DNA of 19,638 nt from an uncultured Pseudomonas sp. (GTDB taxonomy: Bacteria; Pseudomonadota; Gammaproteobacteria; Pseudomonadales; Pseudomonadaceae): the NCBI RefSeq assembly GCF_946885885.1, contig NZ_CAMPHN010000081.1:1-19638 (forward strand), in the 5' to 3' direction. Shown here one piece after another: positions 14,798 through 19,638 of the stretch (the stretch's first letter is position 1; every line of letters begins with the position of its first letter). Below the pieces are notes generated by a model, which saw only the letters and a list, made by a program, of their open reading frames with translations, was not told where the DNA came from and ran no database searches. Made by a program: the position numbers and the translations under genes.

Positions 14798-16837
14798 TTA
14801 TTTGACCCGCTGGCCCGGCTTGGCGCCGCTATCCGGGCTGAGCAGGTAGATTTCCTCGCCACCGGGGCCGGCGGCCAGCACCATGCCTTCGCTGATGCCG
14901 AACTTCATCTTGCGCGCCGCCAGGTTGGCCACGTACAGGGTCAGGCGGCCTTCCAGCTTGCTCGGGTCCGGGTAGGCGCTCTTGATGCCGCTAAATACGT
15001 TGCGCTTGGCATCGCCGATATCCAGGGTCAGGCGCAGCAGCTTGTCGGCGCCTTCGACGAATTCGCATTTCTCGATCAGGGCGATACGCAGGTCGACGGC
15101 GGCAAAGGCGTCGAAGGCGATTTCGGCGGCCAGTGGGTCTTTTGTCAGCTCGCCATTGCCTGCGGCCGGTGCGGTTTCGCTGGCAGCCAGGTCTTCTTTG
15201 GAGGCTTCGATCATGGCGTCGATTTTCGCGGGCTCGATTCGGGTCAGCAGGGCTCTGAAGGGGTTCAGTCGGTGGTTGGCCAGCAGGGTCCGGTGGTCGT
15301 CCCAGGTCAGCGGCGCGACATTGAGGAAGGCTTCGGCATCGCCGGCCAGCTTCGGCAGCACGGGTTTGAGGAAGATCACCAGCTGGCGGAACAGGTTGAC
15401 GCCCAGGGCGCAGATTTCCTGCACCTCGGCCTGCTTGCCGTCCTGCTTGTTCAGGGCCCAGGGCGCCTTGTCGGCGATCCAGGCGTTGGCGCGATCGGCC
15501 AGCGCCATGATCTCGCGCATGGCGCGGGCGAAATCGCGGGCTTCATAGGCTTCGGCAATGCTCGGCGCCGCGGCGAGGAAGGCGTCGGTCAGTTCGGGGG
15601 CGGCGTTACCCGCTACCAGCAGACCTTCGTTGCCCTTGTGGATAAAACCGGCGCAACGGCTGGCGATATTCACCACCTTGCCGACCAGATCTGAATTGAC
15701 CTTCTGCACGAAGTCGTCGAGGTTGAGGTCGAGGTCGTCGACGCCGCGGCCCAGTTTGGCCGCGTAGTAGTAGCGCAGGTATTCCGGGTTCAAATGATCC
15801 AGGTAAGTGCGCGCCTTGATAAAGGTACCGCGCGACTTGGACATTTTTTGCCCGTTCACCGTCAGGTAACCGTGCACGGCGACGGCGGTCGGCTTGCGCA
15901 GGCCCGCGCCTTCGAGCATCGCCGGCCAGAACAGGGCGTGGAAGTTGACGATGTCCTTGCCGATAAAGTGATACAGCTCGGCGGTCGAGTCCTTGCCCCA
16001 GAAGGCATCGAAATCCAGCTCGGGGGTGCGTGCGCACAGGTTCTTGAAACTGGCCATATAGCCGATCGGCGCGTCCAGCCAGACGTAGAAGTATTTACCC
16101 GGCTCGTCGGGGATTTCGAAGCCGAAGTAGGGCGCGTCGCGGCTGATATCCCATTCCTGCAGGCCGGAATCCAGCCATTCGGCGATCTTGTTGGCGACCG
16201 CATCCTGCAAGGCGCCGCCGCGGGTCCAGCTTTTCAGCATGGCCTCGAAGTCCGGCAGCTTGAAGAAGAAGTGCTTGGAGTCGCGCAGTTCCGGAACGGC
16301 ACCGGAAATCGCCGAGCGCGGGTTCTTCAGCTCGGTCGGCTCGTAAGTGGCGCCGCATTTCTCGCAGTTGTCGCCGTACTGATCTTCCGCCGCGCACTTG
16401 GGGCAGGTGCCCTTGATAAAACGGTCGGCGAGGAACATGCCCTTCTCGGGGTCGAAATACTGGGTCACCGAACGGGTGGCGATATGCCCGGCGTCGCGCA
16501 GTTTCAGGTAGATCGCGGACGACAGCTCGCGGTTTTCATCCGAGTGAGTCGAATGATAGTTGTCGAAGTCGACCAAAAAGTCGGCGAAATCGGCGGTGTG
16601 CTCGGCCTTGACGTTGTCGATCAACTGCTCCGGGGTGATGCCTTCTTTCTCTGCGCGCAACATGATCGCCGAACCATGGGCGTCGTCGGCGCAGACGTAG
16701 ATGGCCTGGTTACCGCGCAGTTTCTGGAAGCGCACCCACATGTCGGTCTGGATGTACTCGAGCATATGGCCGAGGTGGATAGAGCCGTTGGCATAGGGCA
16801 GGGCGCTGGTAACGAGAATCTTGCGGGCTTCGGTCAT
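14798..16837 (-). CDS. metG: Methionyl-tRNA synthetase
   Basis: MetG charges elongator and initiator tRNA-Met with methionine. The 679-residue protein is the long form. It has the class I signatures HLGH (21-24) and KMSKS (331-335). The zinc knuckle in the connective domain has four cysteines (Cys145, Cys148, Cys158, Cys161). The anticodon-binding helical domain is followed by a C-terminal OB-fold dimerisation/tRNA-binding domain (about 575-679, with [11 protein letters not shown] and SGIKSAYP). The start ATG at 16837 is preferred by homology ([18 protein letters not shown]); an in-frame GTG at 16861 also exists. Neither has a clear Shine-Dalgarno. It is divergent from apbC and upstream of rnfA on the same strand. 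Confidence 0.98.
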   Translation of the reverse strand: MTEARKILVTSALPYANGSIHLGHMLEYIQTDMWVRFQKLRGNQAIYVCADDAHGSAIMLRAEKEGITPEQLIDNVKAEHTADFADFLVDFDNYHSTHSDENRELSSAIYLKLRDAGHIATRSVTQYFDPEKGMFLADRFIKGTCPKCAAEDQYGDNCEKCGATYEPTELKNPRSAISGAVPELRDSKHFFFKLPDFEAMLKSWTRGGALQDAVANKIAEWLDSGLQEWDISRDAPYFGFEIPDEPGKYFYVWLDAPIGYMASFKNLCARTPELDFDAFWGKDSTAELYHFIGKDIVNFHALFWPAMLEGAGLRKPTAVAVHGYLTVNGQKMSKSRGTFIKARTYLDHLNPEYLRYYYAAKLGRGVDDLDLNLDDFVQKVNSDLVGKVVNIASRCAGFIHKGNEGLLVAGNAAPELTDAFLAAAPSIAEAYEARDFARAMREIMALADRANAWIADKAPWALNKQDGKQAEVQEICALGVNLFRQLVIFLKPVLPKLAGDAEAFLNVAPLTWDDHRTLLANHRLNPFRALLTRIEPAKIDAMIEASKEDLAASETAPAAGNGELTKDPLAAEIAFDAFAAVDLRIALIEKCEFVEGADKLLRLTLDIGDAKRNVFSGIKSAYPDPSKLEGRLTLYVANLAARKMKFGISEGMVLAAGPGGEEIYLLSPDSGAKPGQRVK

Positions 16838-16960
16838 GGTGATCGGCTGCACTGGTAACACTGGGAAGCCGGTAACTATAAAGGAAGCGGCAAGCTACAA
16901 GCCAGAAGCGACAGGAAAAAGCCTTGCAGTCCGGAGATGGCCCGTGCGACTTGCAGCTGC

Positions 16961-16969
16961 TGCTATGAT
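16961..16969 (+). promoter_or_regulatory. Candidate extended -10 promoter of apbC
   Basis: TGCTATGAT is an extended -10 (TGn plus TATGAT, five of six). It lies 39 nt before the apbC ATG. No -35 match is seen at 16-18 nt spacing, as is common with extended -10 promoters. Confidence 0.4.
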
Positions 16970-17008
16970 GCCCTCCTGTTCTGCTCGGTCTTTTCCTGGG
17001 AGTTTTTT

Positions 17009-18097
17009 ATGTCCGTTACCCGCGCAGCAATCGAAGCTGCATTGTCCCAATACATCGATCCCCACTTGAACCTGGACCCGGTCAGCGCCGGTTGTCTGCG
17101 CGAGGTCGATATCCAGGGCGGCAAGGTCAGCGTGCGTCTGCAATTGGGCTACGCCGCCGGTCTGTTCAAAAGCGGCTGGGCGCAGATGCTGCAAATGGCT
17201 TTGGAAAACCTCGAGGGCGTGGAGCGCGCCCAGGTGCAGGTCGACTGCGTGATCGAGGCGCACAAGGCGCAGGATCAGGTGCCGGCACTGGCTAATGTGA
17301 AGAACGTGATCGCCGTGGCGTCGGGCAAGGGCGGTGTGGGCAAATCGACCACCGCCGCCAACCTGGCGCTGGCCCTGGCCCGCGAAGGCGCCAAGGTCGG
17401 CATTCTCGATGCGGACATCTACGGGCCGAGCCAGGGCATCATGTTCGGCATAGCCGAGGGAACGCGGCCCGAGGTCAAGGAGCAGAAGTGGTTCGTGCCG
17501 CTCAAGGCCCATGGCGTCGAGGTCATGTCCATGGCTTTCCTCACCGACGACAACACGCCGATGGTCTGGCGCGGGCCGATGGTTTCCGGGGCATTGATCC
17601 AGTTGATTACCCAGACCGCCTGGAACGACCTGGATTATCTGGTGGTGGACATGCCGCCGGGTACCGGCGATATCCAGCTGACCCTGGCGCAGAAGGTTCC
17701 GGTGGCCGGCGCGGTGATCGTCACCACGCCGCAGGACTTGGCGCTGCTCGATGCCAAGAAGGGTGTGGAGATGTTCCGTAAGGTCAATATCCCGGTGCTC
17801 GGTGTGGTGGAAAACATGGCCGTGCATATCTGCTCGAGCTGCGGGCATGCCGAGCACCTATTCGGCGAGGGCGGCGGCGAGAAGCTGGCGGCGCAATTCG
17901 GTGTCGATCTGCTGGCGTCGTTGCCGCTGTCGATGGCGATTCGTATGCAGTCCGACGGCGGCAAACCGACCACGGTGGCCGACCCGGAAAGCCAGATTGC
18001 GATGATCTATCAGGAAGTCGCGCGTAGCGTCGGTGCGCGTATCGCCCAGAGCGGTATGCAGCAGGCCATGCCGAGCATTGTGATCTCGGAGGACTGA
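17009..18097 (+). CDS. apbC: Iron-sulfur cluster carrier ApbC (Mrp/NBP35 family)
   Basis: This ATP-binding carrier holds a labile 4Fe-4S cluster as a dimer and passes it to apo-proteins. The 362-residue protein has an N-terminal DUF59/MIP18-like domain (about 1-85) and a P-loop domain with the deviant Walker A SGKGGVGKST (105-114), the DADIYGP segment (134-140), the switch VVDMPPGTGD (212-221) and the cluster-binding pair Cys275-x2-Cys278. The ATG at 17009 has GGGAG at 16998-17002 with a 6-nt spacer. It is divergent from metG, as in other pseudomonads. Two hairpins follow the stop, the second a T-tailed terminator. Confidence 0.96.
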   Translation: MSVTRAAIEAALSQYIDPHLNLDPVSAGCLREVDIQGGKVSVRLQLGYAAGLFKSGWAQMLQMALENLEGVERAQVQVDCVIEAHKAQDQVPALANVKNVIAVASGKGGVGKSTTAANLALALAREGAKVGILDADIYGPSQGIMFGIAEGTRPEVKEQKWFVPLKAHGVEVMSMAFLTDDNTPMVWRGPMVSGALIQLITQTAWNDLDYLVVDMPPGTGDIQLTLAQKVPVAGAVIVTTPQDLALLDAKKGVEMFRKVNIPVLGVVENMAVHICSSCGHAEHLFGEGGGEKLAAQFGVDLLASLPLSMAIRMQSDGGKPTTVADPESQIAMIYQEVARSVGARIAQSGMQQAMPSIVISED

Positions 18098-18103
18098 GGT
18101 ATG

Positions 18104-18130
18104 GCCGCCGCGCAGCCATTGCGCGGCGGC
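18104..18130 (+). repeat. Strong GC hairpin just after apbC
   Basis: GCCGCCGCGC (18104-18113) and GCGCGGCGGC (18121-18130) form a perfect 10-bp stem with a 7-nt loop, starting 6 nt after the apbC stop. There is no T-run, so it is not a standard terminator itself; it may protect the 3' end of the message. Confidence 0.6.
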
Positions 18131-18152
18131 TATGCGCTAAACGACGCCCATA

Positions 18153-18181
18153 AAAAAGCCCCGCACGAGGCGGGGCTTTTT
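18153..18181. terminator. Bidirectional terminator between apbC and the cold-shock gene
   Basis: AAAAAGCCCCGC (18153-18164), a 5-nt loop, then GCGGGGCTTTTT (18170-18181): perfect, with A/T flanks. The convergent apbC and cold-shock genes share it. The arms equal those of the terminator at 7314-7343. Confidence 0.92.
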
Positions 18182-18201
18182 CTCAAGCAGGTTAGATCAG
18201 G

Positions 18202-18411
18202 TTATACAACCTGAACTTCCTCAGCCTGCATGCCTTTCTGACCACGGGTGGCCACGAAAGTCACTTGCTGGCCTTCTTTCAGGCTCTTGAAGCCATCGCT
18301 CTGGATAGCTTTGAAGTGTACGAAGAGGTCGTCACCGGATTGCGGGGTGATGAAGCCGTAGCCTTTTTCATCGTTGAACCACTTGACGGTGCCGCTCTGA
18401 CGATTCGACAT
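18202..18411 (-). CDS. Cold-shock protein, CspA family
   Basis: This single cold-shock-domain protein of 69 residues is an OB-fold RNA/single-stranded DNA chaperone. The RNP1 motif KGYGFI and the RNP2-like motif DLFVHF are both intact, with the typical KWFNDEKG start. The ATG at 18411 has AGGAG 7 nt upstream (CTCCT at 18419-18423 on the plus strand). The frame is open to 18474, but that extension has no homology. Pseudomonads carry several csp paralogues and I cannot say which this is or whether it is cold-induced. The start is preceded by more than 300 nt of non-coding sequence, which may include a long structured leader. Confidence 0.95.
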   Translation of the reverse strand: MSNRQSGTVKWFNDEKGYGFITPQSGDDLFVHFKAIQSDGFKSLKEGQQVTFVATRGQKGMQAEEVQVV

Positions 18412-18727
18412 GTTATGTCTCCTAACAAAAAATATTAACAGCCCTGGAATAGCCCAGGCCGGGACTGAGTGCAACGAGTACTAGGAGTCGGACGATGTTT
18501 GGATCGAAATCTCGGCATCAAGTAGCGATTCGCGGTGACACATGCAGCACAGTGAGAGCACCATACCTGCTTTTAACGCTAAGCGCGAATGCTCTCTGCA
18601 CCTTTATGTTATTTAGCGACTATTGGCGTGAGGTAACCCCTCGACTGACAGCCTTTGAACCGCACGGCTTGCACCGGTAAGATGCGCTCACTTTTTCTCC
18701 CAATCAGCCCATTCAGGAAGCCCCGCC
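18412..18727. other. 316-bp divergent intergenic region, csp and dcd
   Basis: No gene I trust. It holds the csp ribosome site (18419-18423), a dyad in the csp leader (CCTGG at 18444-18448 with CCAGG at 18454-18458), a candidate dcd promoter (18655-18683) and the dcd ribosome site (18715-18720). I could not find a convincing csp promoter on the minus strand. A 61-codon frame at 18495-18680 (plus) is discussed under rejected items. The composition is lower in GC than the surrounding genes. Confidence 0.6.
18655..18683 (+). promoter_or_regulatory. Candidate promoter of dcd
   Basis: TTGAAC (18655-18660), 17 nt, then TAAGAT (18678-18683): four of six matches in each box with ideal spacing. It lies 44 nt before the dcd ATG. 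Confidence 0.45.
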
Positions 18728-19294
18728 ATGAGCATCAAATCGGATAAGTGGATTCGCCGCATGGCCCAGGAACACGGCATGATCGAGCCTTTCGTCGAGC
18801 GCCAGGTGCGTGTCGAGGGCGCGCAGCAGCTGATTTCTTACGGGGTTTCCAGTTACGGCTACGATGTGCGCTGCGCCGACGAATTCAAGGTGTTCACCAA
18901 TATCAACTCGGCCACCGTCGACCCGAAGAATTTCGACGAAAAAAGCTTCGTCGACGTGAAAAGCGATGTCTGCATCATCCCGCCAAACTCCTTCGCCCTG
19001 GCGCGCACCGTCGAATATTTCCGCATTCCGCGTAACGTGTTGACCATTTGCCTGGGTAAGAGCACCTATGCGCGTTGCGGCATCATCGTCAACGTCACCC
19101 CGCTCGAACCGGAATGGGAAGGTCACGTGACGCTGGAATTTTCCAATACCACCACGCTGCCGGCGAAAATTTATGCCAATGAAGGCGTGGCGCAAATGCT
19201 CTTCCTCGAATCCGATGAAGAGTGCGAGGTGTCCTACAAGGACCGTGGCGGTAAATACCAGGGGCAACAGGGCGTGACCCTGCCCAAGGCCTGA
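18728..19294 (+). CDS. dcd: dCTP deaminase
   Basis: Dcd converts dCTP to dUTP, the main source of dUMP for thymidylate synthesis in gammaproteobacteria. The 188-residue protein forms a trimer of the dUTPase-like fold. The nucleotide-binding and catalytic segment GKSTYARCG (110-118) and the catalytic glutamate in VTLEFSN (Glu137) are intact, as is the C-terminal [14 protein letters not shown] that closes over the substrate. A tyrosine and aspartate pair at SYGYDVRC (about 42-49) also matches the family. The ATG at 18728 has AGGAAG at 18715-18720 with a 7-nt spacer. It is separated from apbC by the cold-shock gene on the other strand, and a strong terminator follows. Confidence 0.97.
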   Translation: MSIKSDKWIRRMAQEHGMIEPFVERQVRVEGAQQLISYGVSSYGYDVRCADEFKVFTNINSATVDPKNFDEKSFVDVKSDVCIIPPNSFALARTVEYFRIPRNVLTICLGKSTYARCGIIVNVTPLEPEWEGHVTLEFSNTTTLPAKIYANEGVAQMLFLESDEECEVSYKDRGGKYQGQQGVTLPKA

Positions 19295-19311
19295 TGCCAG
19301 AGGTCGGACCA

Positions 19312-19337
19312 GAAAGCCGGGGATGCCCGGCTTTTTT
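19312..19337 (+). terminator. Terminator of dcd
   Basis: GCCGGG (19316-19321), a GATG loop, CCCGGC (19326-19331), then six T (19332-19337), 22 nt after the dcd stop. Confidence 0.9.
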
Positions 19338-19496
19338 GTCGGTGCTGTTTGCCGATATGCGGGGGAGGATCAGCCCGCCGGGTTTTCGCCGCCACCTGCG
19401 GGCGGGATTGCTGGAAAGACGCTTAAATATTCCGGGAATTCTCGCCCGGTTGTGACGCTCTATCGCTCACAGCCATTCAGCTGGAGGAGTCCCGTC

Positions 19497-19638
19497 ATGT
19501 TCACGCAATCCACGCCACGCCCGACCCCGGCTCCGGTGCTGGCAAGCATCTGGTTGGCCGGCGGCATTCCCGGGCAGCCCGACCCCGATACGCCGGGAGA
19601 GCCGGTTTTGCCCGATCAGCCCACCGAGCCGGGCGAGC
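19497..19638 (+). CDS. Unrecognised proline-rich small protein (partial)
   Basis: The ATG at 19497 has a very strong Shine-Dalgarno, GGAGGAG at 19483-19489 with a 7-nt spacer, and the frame stays open to the window end (47 codons). The translation begins MFTQSTPRPTPAPVLASIWL and goes on to a segment dominated by Pro, Gly, Asp and Glu. The short hydrophobic stretch VLASIWLAGG is too short to be a clear membrane helix. I recognise no domain. It could be a small low-complexity or disordered protein, or the N-terminus of something larger. The 160 bp between the dcd terminator and this gene holds GC-rich dyads but no promoter I would call. Translation looks likely from the ribosome site; function is unknown. 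Confidence 0.6.
   Translation, partial: MFTQSTPRPTPAPVLASIWLAGGIPGQPDPDTPGEPVLPDQPTEPGE

Noticed and set aside
16890..16904. Sigma-54-like -24/-12 motif (TGGC, then TTGC at exact spacing) upstream of metG on the minus strand
   Set aside because: metG is housekeeping and no enhancer site is seen. The sequence looks like part of a GCAAGCTACAAGC-type intergenic repeat, and a TATAGT (-10-like) lies next to it.
18495..18680. 61-codon plus-strand frame with AGGAG at 18483-18487, 7 nt before its ATG
   Set aside because: The ribosome site is good and there is a hydrophobic stretch, but the third codon positions are only about half G/C in a genome where real genes are far higher. It is opposite the probable csp leader and its translation resembles nothing I know. 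A conservation or ribosome-profiling result could reopen it.
19451..19471. TGTGA...TCACA inverted repeat before the terminal gene, like a Vfr/CRP site
   Set aside because: The half sites are 11 nt apart instead of the required 6.
1..19638. Search for a defence system, prophage, integron, CRISPR array or tRNA genes
   Set aside because: No transposase, integrase, direct-repeat array or tRNA-like cloverleaf was seen; the complete protein-coding genes all belong to chromosomal families typical of Pseudomonas.

Overview
The window is ordinary core chromosome of a high-GC gammaproteobacterium, almost certainly a Pseudomonas. The gene content and local orders bfrB/bfd-peroxiredoxin-rnt-pyrC-motY-argG-gloA and rnfABCDGE-nth with a PA3496-type small gene match what I recall of P. 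aeruginosa PAO1. The P. aeruginosa-like protein sequences (RnfA-G, RNase T, MetG, ApbC) and the short palindromic REP elements fit too. Differences such as the GAF-GGDEF gene after gloA, metG directly upstream of rnfA, and the non-coding repeats suggest another Pseudomonas species. I cannot name the species from sequence alone. CDS coordinates include the stop codon.

Layout. 1-458 (minus): start of bacterioferritin bfrB and its partner ferredoxin bfd, with a Fur-box-like promoter ahead of bfd. 728-1330 (plus): a 2-Cys peroxiredoxin. 1456-3173 (minus): pyrC and rnt with overlapping stop/start codons. 3373-7294 (plus): motY behind a sigma-28-like promoter, argG, a REPIN plus terminator, gloA, and a GAF-GGDEF diguanylate cyclase. 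7358-7537 (minus): a small acidic PA3496-type protein, preceded by a 124-bp imperfect palindrome. 7788-14656 (minus): rnfABCDGE-nth, with every junction overlapping by 4 nt except rnfC/rnfD, where a REP hairpin sits in a 142-bp gap. 14798-16837 (minus): metG. 17009-18097 (plus): apbC/mrp. 18202-18411 (minus): a cold-shock protein. 18728-19294 (plus): dcd. From 19497: the start of an unrecognised proline-rich small protein running off the window.

How the genes fit together. Several loci concern iron and redox: iron storage and release (bfrB/bfd), peroxide removal (peroxiredoxin), the Rnf/Rsx electron-transfer complex, and Fe-S proteins (Nth as client, ApbC as carrier). Others are housekeeping: pyrimidine synthesis (pyrC, dcd), arginine synthesis (argG), tRNA maturation and charging (rnt, metG), and methylglyoxal detoxification (gloA). 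MotY (flagellar stator ring) and a diguanylate cyclase lie about 3 kb apart on the same strand.

I found no mobile element with a transposase, no CRISPR, no rRNA or tRNA genes, and no phage or defence system. The points most worth a second look are non-coding (REP/REPIN elements, the 124-bp palindrome, leader hairpins, the Fur and sigma-28 sites) plus the repeat-expanded C-terminus of RnfC.
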